Part shown: positions 14,206 through 27,434 of the stretch, piece by piece | Numbering within the stretch: position 1 is the first letter of the stretch | Layout of the letters: the number at the start of each line of letters is the position of its first letter | Origin: Vespa crabro | Taxonomy: Eukaryota > Arthropoda > Insecta > Hymenoptera > Vespidae | Direction of reading: 5' to 3' | Assembly: GCF_910589235.1 (NCBI RefSeq) | Contig: NC_060970.1 | Coordinates: forward strand, 4,724,487-4,788,486 | DNA length: 64,000 nucleotides | The notes under the pieces: model-generated | Told to the model about the DNA's origin: nothing | The model's database searches: none | What the model saw: only the letters and a program-made list of their open reading frames with translations | Made by a program: the position numbers and the translations under genes

Positions 14206-16514
14206 AAAAGAGTAGAGAAATCGAATTTGCATTAGACTCTGAATCATTTTCTAATGATCATTACCTATACTTTAAAACTTTCCTTGATCTTTTTGGTACA
14301 ATATTGAACATAAAGAGACATAGTTATCTAGCTATACTACCTCGGTGATTTCTACAAACGACACGTCATTACACAAGTTAATTAAACTTAGAGACAAGCG
14401 CGTCTTGTATCAGAGGCAATTCTTAGAATGAAACGTAGGAAAACGTTTTCATACGAAAACGTGGAAAAGCTTAGTCGAATGGTAGGTACTATTATTATTT
14501 AGTTGCCAATTGCTGCAGTTTGCAGTCTGAACTTTCTTATGCACAATAGTCAATGAAGATAATTATAATACCTCGATGGTTTGATCCATCGTCTATCTTA
14601 TAATTTGATTCGTTAAATTTTTTTGTATTTCTTTACAATCAAACAAACCTTATTAAATGAAGGCAAATTTTGTTTGAAATATTTCGTTGAAAAACTTTCA
14701 TGTCTTTTTAAAGTTCAATTCTTTTCTTTCTCCCCAAACAGGAATGATATTTCGGAATTTGAAGGATATCATTGCTGTCGTTAATAATTTACAAGATATA
14801 TTGTAAAATACTCTTTATACTTGTATTGTGCATATTTACCACATTGATCTCTAAGAAAGGGAAAAAGTGAGAATATACAGATTCGACATTTCGAGTTGGT
14901 AGAGACGAAAATTCGCGCGATCGTGGCAGCGTGTTACCGCGGGACAATGAAAGCAATTTATGACGCTATTGCAGCAAGGTGCCGCTACGTTCGAAATATA
15001 TAGGTACGCTGATAGTTGGTTGGCCCGTCGTGCCCCGTCCAACCCCTGGAGAAAAGTACGAAAGTCTCACGAAATTCACATGAAAAATAAAAAAGTGGTA
15101 CCGTGTTTGCACACCTGTCATTACACTGCAATTGCTTTCGAATAACTATTTTCAAAATCTCATTTTCATGAGAAACATGTTAAAAAATTGTGATTTTTCC
15201 CGTTCTATTTCCATTCTCTTCGACAATTTTTTTTTTTTTTCCAATACAATGCGAAACAACGAAACTGTCCTGTCATTCTCATTTTTAATATTAACAGCTA
15301 CGAAGCAGTGTCAACGAATTAAACTCAGAGATTATAAATGTTCATTCAATTACATTCCAAATTTTCTTTTATAAAAAGTTAAAAACTAATAATAAAACAA
15401 TAATTTGCATTTTAATCAAATTATGATTTATATATATTTCCTCTGAATGAAATGATAAAAAGAGAAAAAAGAAGAAGAAAGAGAAAGAGAAAAATAAAAG
15501 AGATCCATTCGAGATAAAGGGCAGATTCTAACGATGCTGAGCATTCCCGTTTATGGAAGGTATAGCGTAATCCAAAAAGAAACATACGAAGGAATAGAGA
15601 AGAAAAGGGAAGGATATAAAGGAGTGGTAGAAGGAGGAGCAGTAGGAGAAGGAGAAGGAAACGGATAGGACGAGGGTACTCATTTTTATTTTAAGCAAGA
15701 AAAAGGAATGGGGCACGCGCCACATTCCAGGCGGGCGCCGGGGCTATCTTCAGCCATAACAGATCTCCGGCATTATCCCTCTCATAATTTCGCAGGCAGC
15801 TTACACGAGCTTAGCCTTCTTCCTATCTCCTCCTTCTCTCTCTCTCTCCTCCCTCTCTCTCTCTCATCCTTTCTCTCCTACGTTCTTCCACTTTGGTCCA
15901 ACGAAGCTATTCTACCTCTTTAGACATTTTCATGCTTGCAAGCTGTACCCTTCATAAACTTAACATAAGGGCTAGAATCTTACGAGTCTGACCTATCTTT
16001 TTCCTCCCTCCCACCCTCCCCTTCTGCCCCTCTATCTCTATTTAGTTCCTTTCTCAGAGTTAAACGTTTCTTTATTTTTTTTTTTTTTTCATTTTTTTAT
16101 TTATTTATTCATTCCTCTCCCTTTCTTTCTTCTTTCCTTTTTCCCCTTTCTTCCTTCCTCCCATCCTTATTTTCTTTTTTACTTTCTTTTCCATCGTCAA
16201 GGCACTAGCCTTCGGCGCCAACGTCCTAGAGATCAAAGAACAAACTTTCTTGCTTGTTATCCGAAATTGTTAAAGAATACCACGTCGTACCATAATCGTA
16301 CCTTTCGTTAGAGCTTTCGAAGAACACTAACGATAGAAATAATCTCTCTCTTTCGTCTTTTATCGGTTAAGTTGTCGATATTTTTACACTTACAGTTTTA
16401 AATACCTTTGGCGATCGGTCCACGCGTCGTATATCGTTCCAACTTTCTATCTTGGTGAATTCTATGCGTTAAAATCACGTTTGAAAGGAAAAAGAAAGAA
16501 AAGAAATAGTTGGA

Positions 16515-16521
<7 letters not shown>

Positions 16522-16552
<31 letters not shown>
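16522..16552. repeat. (GA)n microsatellite
   Basis: About 15 GA units. Confidence 0.9.
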
Positions 16553-16556
<4 letters not shown>

Positions 16557-16732
16557 GAAAAATTTGAAATTTTCTCTTTTTTGGTGCAAAATGCGAACGA
16601 TAAAGCTCTTAAGCCTCCAAGGCGAAAGTCGTTCTGACCACTCAACAAAATTGCCAAGTGACCGAGTTACTAAGACGACTAAGGGATAGAAAAAAGAATG
16701 ATCGTTGAAAGGACCGCGTTATATTCTTCTCA

Positions 16733-16733
16733 T

Positions 16734-16776
<43 letters not shown>
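16733..16776. repeat. (TTTC)n microsatellite
   Basis: About 11 TTTC units. Confidence 0.9.
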
Positions 16777-16777
<1 letters not shown>

Positions 16778-17402
16778 TTTCTTTCCATCTCTCTGCGTTA
16801 TATGTCGTACCTTTAGAAATGACTTTGATACACGAGCATTGATCACAAAAATTGTATAGCGAAAGAAAAAGGAAAAGAATGGGGAAAAAAAGAAAACGAT
16901 ATATTTTCCTCAATGGAAAAGACTCATCCTTTAAATGCTTTTGTAATTAAATAATGAAATAAAACAATTAGATTATACGAAGATATTGATATATCAATAG
17001 TATTCTCATTTTTTAAACGTCTCACCACGTATGACATTTTATGAACTATCCCCATAGAGGATATTCTTAAATAACGACTATAAAAAAGAAAAAAAAAAGA
17101 AAAAGAAAGAGAAAAAAAAAGAAAAAGAAAAAGAAAGAGAAAAGAGAAATATATGAAGGAAAGAAAAAATCCAGTTGGAAGTTCCGGCATGTCCTTCATC
17201 TCATGCCAAGAGAAGGAAATCCTTTTTCCCCATAGCTAACGGCAGTTATTCAAAATTTTTCCAGGATATCCGGCATACTCAAATGACGGACGGCCGAGCA
17301 GCCCGTGAACATTCTCACTTCGAATTCGCGCGTGCATACGTCGGATAAAATACCAAAACTCCATTTCGCCAGTGGAATTGCAATTTTGCGGAATTCACCT
17401 AT

Positions 17403-17520
17403 GCTCTCTCTCTCTTTTTTTTTCTCTTTTCTCTCTACCCCCTCTCTCTCTTTCTTTTTTTCCCTTTTCAGTCTGTGTATCCATTCGACTATCTCTCTCT
17501 CTCTCTCTCTTTCTCCCTTT
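17403..17520. repeat. Polypyrimidine CT-rich stretch
   Basis: Interrupted CT tracts with T runs, ending in about 10 CT units. Confidence 0.75.
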
Positions 17521-17948
17521 TTCGTTCTCCTGTAGATCGTAGAGAAGAGCTATCGTATATTATATCAACGAGAATGTACGGAACGAAAAGCACACTGAGA
17601 ATAACAGAAACAACAGTGCGAGTGGTTGCAGTCGTTAGACAAAGATAGAAAAATATAGATATATGTATATATATCTATATTTTTATATATATATATAAAT
17701 ATATACACACACACATATATATAAGAGACGCGTTCTTCTTCGTGAAAAACAATGTCGGAAAACTTCGTTTCGACTTGTTCGATATATCTTCAGACGTCGT
17801 TAGAGAATATACTAAGAGAAAGATAACATTCGTTATATTCCACGAAGAATCGCTGAAGTTCGATCTGATATTTATATGTTTGCGAAATTCGGACTTTAAA
17901 AAGAGAAGAAAAGAAAAAGAAAGAGAGAGAAATTGAGTTAACATATGT

Positions 17949-18165
17949 AATATCATCAACAAAATTGTCCAATAAAGAAATGTCCCCATGAAATAAATGT
18001 AAAGAAATATAAAATATTTCACATAAAAATAATGCAACAAATATCCTCAAAGCTGGCACATTAATTATAATCTTATAATATTACCGTCAACAAAATCGTC
18101 GCAAATATTCGTCCATTTCCACATTTCGAATCGTAATGTATTTTCAAAGCTGCAATTTTTATTCC
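17949..18165. repeat. Diverged direct repeat, unit about 130 bp
   Basis: AATATCATCAACAAAATTGTC at 17950 resembles AATATTACCGTCAACAAAATCGTC at 18079. CAAATATCCTCAAAGCTGGCA resembles GTATTTTCAAAGCTGCAATT at the unit ends. The similarity is partial and was judged by eye. Confidence 0.3.
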
Positions 18166-19427
18166 CTCCATATCGACATATATGAAAAATATCGTACCAA
18201 TTGCATCAGTGAAAAGCCACGAACTATCGAAGAGAATTAAAAATATATCTATCGTTTAAAAAAACAAACAAAAAAATAATCTATTTTTATATTCCAACAT
18301 GAAATCAACGTTCTATCGTCTATTTTATTTTCAAAGAAAATAGAACAAAAGGGAGAAGATTGTTAATTTCGTTAACAACATTTTTATATTGCCCATTTGC
18401 TGATACCGATATCAACAGAAAGAGAGAAAGAAAGAGAAGTAAAGTGAACAAAGGCATAAGGGTTTTCTCAATCGACAATCTAAATGTTAGAAAATAATTT
18501 ACGATACGGCATCGACTGATAAGGACTTGCTATAAATGTGAAAAGAAGAGCATTGCTGACACAATGTTTCTAAAGAATGCTTTTATGCATTCATGTAAAA
18601 ACTGTACCTACCTATACGTATGTATATACGTATTTCAAAGCGAATTTTTAGTGCTACTTCGTTTCGCCATTTCCAAACTATAAGCTCTTCTACTACTTTT
18701 TCTCCTCTTCCCTTTCCTTCATCCTTTTTTGCTCCCTTCCCTCCACCACTCTCTCTCTCTCTCTCTCTCTCGTTATGTATTTTACACTGAGCGAACGAGG
18801 TGAAAACCACCAAACGATTTTCCTCCGGCCTTGTTTTAAGTGGCAATTTGCATAAACGAACAGCCGAAACGTTCGTACTTCGCTGCAGTTTCGTTTCCAT
18901 AACGCGATTCGTCATCCCCCCAACAAGAGAAAGAGAAAGCTAGAGATAGGCGTTAAGAGGGGAAAAAGATTTTTATGATACGAACAGACTACGTGATCTC
19001 TCTTCCTGAATATTTCGATTCGCCATACCCAATAGCTTACGCGTGCAAATAAATTTCATTAATTATTTCAATAATTATTTAATAAATCGTTCATGGCAAC
19101 CACAGTTATATCATTATTCTCGTTAGTTGGGATAACTAACAAAGTTAAAACATGTTCGTTAGATTCGATCGAATAATTTAATGATTTATACCAATTAAAC
19201 CATACGAGCACGAAAATATATATCGTTCTTTTTTTTCCCTAACTCACCCTCCCCCCACCACATCATCACTATCACCAGTCGCTAATTAAATTAATTACAT
19301 TTCAGAAATAATCTTTTATCGGTAACGTCGATTTCCACTAATTAATCAAATAATCCTGTAATGGATACTGGCAACGGATAACATTGTACGGTAATGGTTA
19401 ATAAGCCACGTATAATACGAGAACAAA

Positions 19428-19468
<41 letters not shown>

Positions 19469-19482
19469 TAGACAGACAGACA
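19428..19482. repeat. (CAGA)n microsatellite
   Basis: About 13 CAGA units with one TAGA variant, followed by GA-rich sequence. Confidence 0.9.
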
Positions 19483-22400
19483 AGCAGAGAGAGAAATAGA
19501 GAGAGGGAGGGAGAGAGAGATTGAGAGAAAGGGAGAGAGAGAGGGGGGGAAAGCAAGAAGAGAGATATCTGGATCGTTGACGGATGCCATACGCGTGACT
19601 TCCGCTCCATCATTCTCTGGCATAGACCATACATCACCCTTCATCACCCTAGATTTCCGCGTTCTCCGGATTGTCTAACACTGGACACGTTGAAATACGC
19701 GTTTCACCGATACGAGAAGATGCACGGTTGGCAACTGACGACAGAGATACTCTATATAGATTTACGCATTTATCATACGTCATTATATTACATCTATGTA
19801 AATCCTACGTACGATGCAATACATTATTAAAAAAAAAAAGAAAAAACGAAAAAAATACAAATCAATATTTTTTAAATACCTAATATACTACGATACGTAA
19901 TACACAATAATATGTATGATAAATAATTGCATAGGTAATTAAATGTATACTACTTACGCGATAAATAATTAAAAGATTTATCTAATTTTGTCACGTCACA
20001 ACTTAATGACGAAAAGGACAAAGAGAGAAAGAAAAAAAAAAAGAAAAAAAACAAAGAATGATAAGAAACAAACAATTAAATATTCCTTTTATCAAGAAAC
20101 GTCGATAATGATTTGGAGGTTTTCTGGTTTTCAAAGAACAACCCACCGTGACTTTACTAACTTCCGGAACTACTACTCCTTTCCCTCGAGTCTTCTATAA
20201 CCTCTCTCTTTTTTCTCCTCCTCCTTCTCATCCTCCTTCTCTTCCTCTTCTTCTTCTTCTTCTTCTTCATCATATTCTTTTTCTTCTTCCTTCCTCTCTC
20301 ACCATTTACAAGACTTCTTTTTATTTTTCACGTTTTATCTTTTTCCCTCCATCAAGTTGGAGGCCAGCACGCCAAGTGAAAAGAAATACGGAACTTCTGG
20401 AAAGTTTAAAAAGATCGCTTCAACGTGCCAAGCAAGATGGACGGCTGGAATACATACGTTGTTAAAGAAGAGAATTAATAAATGATGATGCGTTTCAAAT
20501 GTAGAAAAAAAGAAACGAACAAAATCTCCTCTTTATTAGACACTTAATACGAAGGAACAAAGAGAGAGAGAGAAAGTATGAAAAGTGCTGTTTCGTCTCT
20601 CTTCAAAATTTTTTGCTCGATATTCGGCATCTTATCATGATGGGAAATGGCGGAAAGTCGATTTGAAGACAGCATCCAACGTTTTATTTGTCGCTACGAC
20701 CACCGTCACGCGAAAGTTATTACATTCCGGTGGTGAAGAGGAGAAAGGAAATACCTTAGTCTGTTTAGGAATGCTGTATACGAGTAAAAGACAGAGACAG
20801 AGAGAGAGGGGAAGGGAAAGAAAGATAGAGAAACTTAGTGAAAAAAGGAGGACTGACAAATGTGATTTGCCAATGGAAATTACGTGACCGTTTTAGAAAA
20901 AGTTATATCACTAACTAAGTTCCCGACAAAGAGAAATAGAAAGAAAAGGAGGAAGAAGATAAAAGAAAAGAAAAAAAAAAAGAACACTTTTACTCGATAT
21001 CGATCTAACCAACAAACTCATGCCCTCAAAAGACATTAAAATCCATTGGCACTTTATTCGATTTTATTGTGAAAGTTATGAAACTTATTTCCCCCACTTT
21101 CGATCGTTTCAAGTAAAAAAGGTTATGTGCTTTATCGACGTATCATTATTTAGCGTCGATAAAACGTCCGCCAAGGTTAAAGAAATAATTCATAGTATAA
21201 CATTAAAAAGCTTGAATGAATCATAGAAATATTTGGGGAAGGGATATTTGATGTAAAAAAAAAAATGATATACACACTTAATTTTAAAATGGGAAGAACG
21301 AAGAATGAATGAATTAATTAACCATCCTAATTTTGGTTGGATAAATAAATAACTATCTTCAAGGAGAATCTCTCTTAAATATGTGTATGTGTGTGAGCGC
21401 GCGTAATTATATAGAAGCTCCGAAGAGGTACGAATGTGTGAAAACCGAGAGGGTATTAATAAATCAGGGAGTTCTTTCCTTGGGCTTTCCTTTTTCACTC
21501 AACGAGCTTAAGAGAATTTAGGGAGCAGACTTCCCCATTTCTAAGCTCTCCCTGTCCAAGTGTTCTAACCAACACGTATAACATACATCTATAGTACAGA
21601 GGGATTAAAAAGAAAGGAGAAAAAAGAAAAAAGAAAAAGAATAAACACCGCACAGATTGTTCAGACGATACTACATCAAATTGAATGACTTTTAATAACC
21701 ATAAGTAATTAAATATTTTTAATATAAACAATCATTTCAATTAAACATACATTTCTCATTATTATATGTCTCAATAGAATACTATTTCTCATTTCTATTT
21801 CGGTATATTCTTCAACGTTGTACGACATGTATTTTTTTTTTTTTTTTTTTGTACCAAGTACCTACTACTTACTTCCGTGTTCGCCCACAATTATGCAAAG
21901 AGAGAGGGGGAGAGAGAGAGAGGAAGAAGGAACAGAAAAGAGAACAAATAAGAATAATGCAGGTGGATAGTGCTAACCAGCGCTCCGAGCTCGAACATAG
22001 TCGTTGGTGGTCAGAGAGTTGGAGGGTGGTTGTAAGTGGTTGGCTCGAGAGAATATGTTTCCTCTTCCCTTCCTACCAAACTATCCTCTACACCCTCTTT
22101 TTCTCTTTCTCTCTCTCTCTCTCTCTCCCTCTCCCTCTTTCTTTCTTGTTCTACTTTCCTATGCGCTTCTGTCTTTATTTCTTTCTTTCTTTTTCTTTTC
22201 TTTTTTCTCATTTGACTTTTTTTACATTTTACTTGTTTTCGACCTAGTCATAGTTAGCCTAGAAACAACCCCAAAATTTCTAGATTTTAAATACTTCCTC
22301 GATGAATTTCTAAGATGGAAATAAGAAGAAAAAAATAAATAAATTGAAAATTAAAGTATCGATCGTAATTGATGATTGAAAATTTCTTAGGGAAAAAGAT

Positions 22401-22797
22401 TTGTTCGTACGGAGTCTCGTTAAATTTTAAGTAAATCTACATTTTATGAAACAATTCGATCGAATCTGAACTAATCTAGATCTTGCTCGGCTCAAAAGAC
22501 TCGTTGATCTCTTTCGATCTTGACAATAGTAACAAGAACAATCCGTTGGTCGAATTCTCGTCAAGAGTATCACGAGAACGCAGACACAAATGTCTCTTTG
22601 CCTCTGGTAGCACCTCTCAGCCGATCGGCCGACACGTTTTCACGAGGAATCGATTAATTCGGCCAATCGCGAGTGCAACGAGCTGCATTCAAGACTAGCA
22701 TCGTATACCTTTGCGGTCAAACACGACTGCCGTTCCCATTCCAACATCCTAGCTCGAGTACGAGACAACGGTTTCTCTAACACATGCATTAGAAAGA

Positions 22798-22800
<3 letters not shown>

Positions 22801-22830
<30 letters not shown>
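22801..22830. repeat. (AG)n microsatellite
   Basis: 15 AG units. Confidence 0.9.
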
Positions 22831-22833
<3 letters not shown>

Positions 22834-23553
22834 AACAGGGGAGGCAGGGATTGCATCATTCAGTCGGAGCTGCACGGTTGCAGTTCTAGAACCACGAAGC
22901 TCTGTGGAACTTCAACTAATGCCATTTACCACACCTCTTCCCTCTCTCTATCTATCTGTTTCTATCTCTATCTTTATCTCTACCTATCTATCTACGTATC
23001 TGTCGCACTCCAACGAACACATGCTATATTTCTATCATTGCACATTTGAGATAGTTGAAACAGCAGAATCATGTTCAACTCTCACGGAAATGACTTAATC
23101 TACGGAATCTACTATCTACTGCTATTTTCTTTATTAACAATTTCGATCGATATCGTTCTTCCTCCCTCCTTCCTCATTCTCTATCAAACGAAATTAACAA
23201 CAATTTCGTAAGCTTCCTATTAAAGTACATACATCCGCGAATAAATGGCATTGGCTCCTACAGGATTGGCTTAGCGAGTTGTACCAGAGCGATCCTCACT
23301 CGTGCTCATGTAACCGTAGAATGGTATCGCGTTAGGACTATATCGCTCGTTACAAGCCACGTCGTTACAATTCCAAAAGCCACAAAGCTTTCCGGGAACT
23401 CGAAAGCCAGCGTCGTTCTACGTTTATCTCCTACCTATTTAAAGTCTATAATCTCTATGATTACTTCTCCTACAACGAATGTTACTTTACTAATAGTGTC
23501 AAATTATACTGTATTCGATTAACTTTCTTTCGTTTGATTAATATGTTAATCAT

Positions 23554-23585
<32 letters not shown>

Positions 23586-24783
23586 TCATAGATTTTAATC
23601 GTTTATTATCTATGAAATATGCCTCGTAAGATCCTATAGGTCTTCCTTACGAGAGAAATGTCGAAAACTTTTATTCCTCCCTAAAGATGAAGCGCGAAAT
23701 AAAAATACAAAAAGCATCCTCCCCACCTCTCCTCTCCTCCCGAGAGTACCATGATAAATCCAGCCATTAATCTCTACGTTCGCATCTGACGCATGCTATT
23801 CTCCGAGGTACTTCTTTTGCTCGATAGCTAGTAGAAAACAAAGACTAATGCGAATCGCCATTCAGCACGTTTCACACTGGAACCAACTAATAGTTCCCAT
23901 GCGTTACGTTTCTGTACATCAATAAAATTCTATTTCTCTAACGTGTGAAAAGTTAAAAAGAAACTTTGAAGGATTCTATCAAATCTATCATGCTTTTAGA
24001 TCGATTGCATAAATGAATTCGCACGAGACCCCTCCAACAAAAAAGAGAGAGAAAATATGAGAGAAAATCAATGGAGTGGACGATGAAGGGATCCTTTCTC
24101 TCTCTCCTTCACTCTCTCTCTCCCTCTCTCTCTCTCTCTCTAGATAGCAACTAGCTTTTTGAATTACCATTTAAACGGATTCGAATTGTCCTCCGCGTCC
24201 ACGTTGTTCATCGCACGACCATGTTTTCAGAGATTATAGATCGGCTACCAGTGAGTTGAATAAAATCCGTGTGGGATTCCTCGAATATTTAGAAATTCGT
24301 TTTTATAAACTGTACCGTTGCGCTTTCATTAAAAATATAACAAATAAAGATATTTTAACAATAATAAAAAAAAAAAAAAAGAAAAGAAAGGAAAGAAAAA
24401 TTCACGACATTTGTTACCTTCATTCTTTACTAAACTAAAAGATATTTTACGATCGATTTGTAAAATCAATTTGTAAAATTAACCAACGTGAGAGATTAAA
24501 GAACAAAATAAAAACAAAAAAAGAACGTTAAAGACTTTAGCTGGGGTAAAATGAAAAAAAAAAAAAAAGAAGAAGAAGAAATAAAAAAATACAGAAAAAA
24601 GAAACACAAAAGAAGATGGGAGGAGAAGAGAATAGAAAAGAGAAGAAAAGAAAAGGAAAAAAGAAAAGAAAAGCCGTCGTAGGGAAGTTTTCTCGGAGCG
24701 TTTGCCAAACCCCGTAAATTTTGGAAGCTATTAAGTTTATCGGGCCGAAGGAGGAAGAACCGTGCCTTCTCTAACTTTAATAA

Positions 24784-25037
24784 ATGGCAGGCGAGGAGTT
24801 TGCGTCTCCTCCGTCGGTGCAATTTACGAAAAAAGCTCGTCTCTCATTTCGCCTTAATTCCACGGTTACGTGCCGAACGTGGAGAAGGATGAAAGCCGAT
24901 GCTAGCGATCGATACTTAGTTATAATAGAAAAAGAACCGATAGAGCCGATAGATATTGAAGTGGCTGCTTCTATCAAAACGATCGAGCCATTCAGAAAAG
25001 AGAAATTGATTTTTCCTTTATATATACATATACATAC

Positions 25038-25083
<46 letters not shown>

Positions 25084-25089
25084 ATATAA
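24784..25089 (+). other. Unsupported 101-codon open frame beside the H1-like gene
   Basis: An ATG-initiated frame (MAGEEFASPPSVQFTKKARL...) lies convergent to the H1-like gene. The first 75 or so residues have mixed, protein-like composition, but the last 25 are translated (TA)n/(TG)n microsatellite, so the natural end cannot be here. No domain is recognised. A frame of this length is expected several times by chance in 64 kb of this composition, so I do not call it a gene. Confidence 0.12.
25039..25079. repeat. Compound (TA)n(TG)n microsatellite
   Basis: Seven TA units pass into about 13 TG units. Confidence 0.85.
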
Positions 25090-25129
25090 AGTATGTCGAG
25101 AAAAACAAGTTTCTTTTTGTTCTTTTTTG

Positions 25130-25155
25130 TTTTTTTTTTTTTTTTTTTTTTTTTT
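25130..25155. repeat. Poly(T) tract downstream of the H1-like gene
   Basis: 26 T on the plus strand, that is poly(A) about 105-130 bp past the stop codon on the gene strand. Probably a homopolymer microsatellite. Confidence 0.85.
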
Positions 25156-25261
25156 AAGTTCGATTTGGACAAGAAAATACGAGTTTATAAGTAACGTTTA
25201 CGAAATGTAAGTACAACAATCTGCAAGTTTAGAAAAGCCCTTATCGACGTCTCGAATCGTC

Positions 25262-26112
25262 TTATTCGACAGAAATGTCGTCGGCTTCCTGTATTCTCAC
25301 GAAGCTCGTCGCCGCCGTTGCCGTTGAGAAGGGAAGGGAACGTGACTTTCTTGGGCTTTTGCCCTCGGCAACGCTATTTCCACTTCTGTTAGCGGATCGT
25401 CCCCGCCCTTTCTTACGATCCCTCGTGGCTGGAGTTTTGCGAAGGCCAACGTTTCTCGATTTTGCGGATGGTCTCCGAGGCGATGGCAGTCTGGCAAATC
25501 TAACTGCTATTCGATTCGCTCGATCCACCTCGTTGCCGATAGGCAGAAAATAGTGTCCTCGATATCTTCGTAGAATTCCATATTCTACACCACGTCTTAA
25601 TGCCGCCTTTACCTGCATGCGTGTGTGCGTGTGTATTTTGTGTGAACGACATATATTACGATAAGTATCGTATAGAGAGATAAGAAGTTTTCTTTTTTTA
25701 GAATAATTCAAATCGATAAGAAATCTTCTACTACAGTAAGTGATATCTATTAAATATCTAGTATGTACTTTTAAAATTATTATTTCTCTTTTTTTTCTTT
25801 TTATTTTTTTTATAATGATAAAATTCTAACGATATTTCAGATCATTAAGTGAGTTTAAAAAGAAGTAACTATAAGAAATTATAAAATTTGATAACGATTA
25901 ACCTGTCTCTTAACACGTTTTTCAGGCAAATTAGAAGAACTTCTAATATAAGCTATAATCTTCTTAGATGTAGATCCTTTAGTCTCTCGAAGATTTTGTA
26001 TCGCTGATACAATAAGAGCGGCTATTTTCATCGGCCTCGTCTTCTGCCATTTTCTTCTAACGTGTTTTGAGAGGAGCTTTCTAGCTTTCCTTTTACTATT
26101 TTTCCGCGCCAT
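25262..26112 (-). CDS. Linker histone H1-like protein (H15 domain), two exons split by an intron
   Basis: Exon 1 is 26112-25903 (70 codons) and exon 2 is 25612-25262 (116 codons plus stop). The intron 25902-25613 (290 bp) has a CAG|GTTAAT donor and a GCATGCAG acceptor, phase 0. The spliced product is 186 aa. Residues 1-25 are a basic head (MARKNSKRKARKLLSKHVRR). Residues about 26-96 match an H15 winged helix: MKIAALIVSAIQNL (helix 1), RETKGSTSKKIIAYI (turn and helix 2), then across the junction VKAALRRGVEYGILRRYRGH (helix 3 and wing). Residues 97-165 are a disordered Arg/Ser/Lys tail with SPRR and SPRK (CDK or AT-hook-like) motifs; the C-terminus is acidic (EADDISVE). H15 proteins bind nucleosomal linker DNA at the dyad and compact chromatin. 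The intron inside the domain, the Arg-rich tail and no evident histone 3' stem-loop argue against a replication-dependent H1 and suggest a polyadenylated variant, perhaps germline. ATG at 26112 is the first in frame; the frame stays open upstream to 26193, so an upstream exon is possible. Confidence 0.8.
25613..25902 (-). other. Intron of the H1-like gene
   Basis: The donor is GT at 25902-25901 after codon CAG. The acceptor AG is at 25614-25613, preceded by a CA-rich CACACGCACACACGCATGCAG tract rather than a pure pyrimidine run. Joining the flanks keeps the H15 reading frame and restores the helix 3 sequence, which is the main evidence that the intron is real. Read through on the minus strand it contains stop codons in the exon 1 frame. 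Confidence 0.75.
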
Positions 26113-26199
26113 ACGCCAAATAATAAATTTTTTCTCCACAATTGGACGATAAAACTTAAACTCGTACTCGTAATTTGTACCATTAGATTTCTATCGAAT

Positions 26200-26606
26200 T
26201 GAAAAAATCATTTCGATCACTCGACAAATTTTTCTTCCATCGTTGACCTGTCAAACGTGACGTTGTTTTTAATTATATATCCGTACGTCGTTTTCTTTCG
26301 TTTGTTTTCCAATTTTCTGATCATTAATAACAAAATTGCGATGCGTTGTTTCATTGGTTGAAATATAGCTGCATGAATTGAGGAGCTACGAAGAAAACGT
26401 TCTCGTTGGAAAATAAAGAAAATAATTATTGTACCCATTTCATATTTCACGCTTTCGTAGACGCCAAACAAAATTTTCATACGTTTCTGCAAATTTTAAT
26501 TAATGTTGAGAATAATTGCATATTTATTAAAAAAGTTAACGCAGCGTGTACGAAGAAACTGGAACGACATTGCATGCATAAGTTTTTTTTTACGTGATTA
26601 AAAACG

Positions 26607-26637
<31 letters not shown>

Positions 26638-27187
26638 CAAAAAAAAAAAAAAAAAAAGACAAAAAAAAATTGAAACGTCACGTTCTTTTTTATATTAAAG
26701 TTTTACAATAAGCATTTTATATAGAAACTCGCGCGTTAAATTAAAAGCTCATAATGTTCCATTATATTTTTAAATATTCATCCAATCAGAATATTTGTTT
26801 AATCGTCACTGTTCTTTACCAAATACACATTCAATCGTTTCTATATCTATATATACAGAAACGATAGTACAGATATATCTGTATGATTAATATGTATGGA
26901 CTTTATGTACGTTATATTGTAATATATGAATCATTGGTAAATCAATGATACATAATCGTAAAATGAGAGTTTCATAATAATTGATTATAGATATTACTTA
27001 GTTTAATTTTTCAATATTATTCAAATCAATTCGTGAGAGAGAAAAACTCTTTTCATCCTAAATGCAGTATTCTGATATCTCCATTTACTTTATATCTCGT
27101 CGTTGAAGGATAAATAAAAAGAAAAATTTTATTACAATGGCAGTAACGTGAATACATCACGAAAAGTCTTCGTGTAAGGAGAAAGAA

Positions 27188-27218
<31 letters not shown>

Positions 27219-27430
27219 TTTTCCTAGCTTTTTACAACAATCTCGTATACTCTCTTCACTACTATCAGTAAACTTCCTCTCTACAGTGCACATTTCAGCG
27301 TTTCCTTGTCTCTCGATCGGTCAACTTTACGATAAGGATTACTTTCTCGTCTTAGAGTCGAAAGAAAAGGAGTCGTTGAATAATGTATAAACGTAGACGC
27401 ACGAAGTCTAACTTTGTTTTATTTTATTTT
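26200..27430. other. Region upstream of the H1-like gene
   Basis: AT-rich sequence with a long A-rich tract (26600-26670) and a (GA)n tract at 27182-27211. No TATA box or histone-type promoter array is evident near the H1-like start. An open frame at 26217-26492 on the minus strand has no recognisable content. Confidence 0.4.
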
Positions 27431-27434
27431 CAAG

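Larger units (their letters stand above)
12020..24780. other. No supported gene; repeat-rich intergenic or intronic DNA
   Basis: Apart from the listed repeats, unique GC-richer blocks occur at 14840-15060, 15700-15830, 17200-17400 and 23220-23430. Frames on both strands are mostly translated purine or pyrimidine tracts. Nothing here is recognised as a protein or RNA gene. Confidence 0.5.

Noticed and set aside
14326..14346. miR-9-like sequence (TTATCTAGCTATAC)
   Set aside because: Only part of the miR-9 core matches, the seed is absent and no miR-9 star arm or hairpin is seen.
25130..25155. Poly(T) read as the poly(A) tail of a retroposed H1-like gene
   Set aside because: The gene has an intron, so it is not a processed copy; the tract is more likely a homopolymer microsatellite.
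25275..25553. 92-codon plus-strand frame opposite the H1-like exon 2
   Set aside because: It is the antisense shadow of the basic tail, open because Arg/Ser codons rarely give stops in that antisense frame.
26112..26193. N-terminal extension of the H1-like protein upstream of the ATG
   Set aside because: The frame is open back to 26193, but there is no ATG in it and only a weak acceptor (CGATAG), so I used the ATG at 26112.
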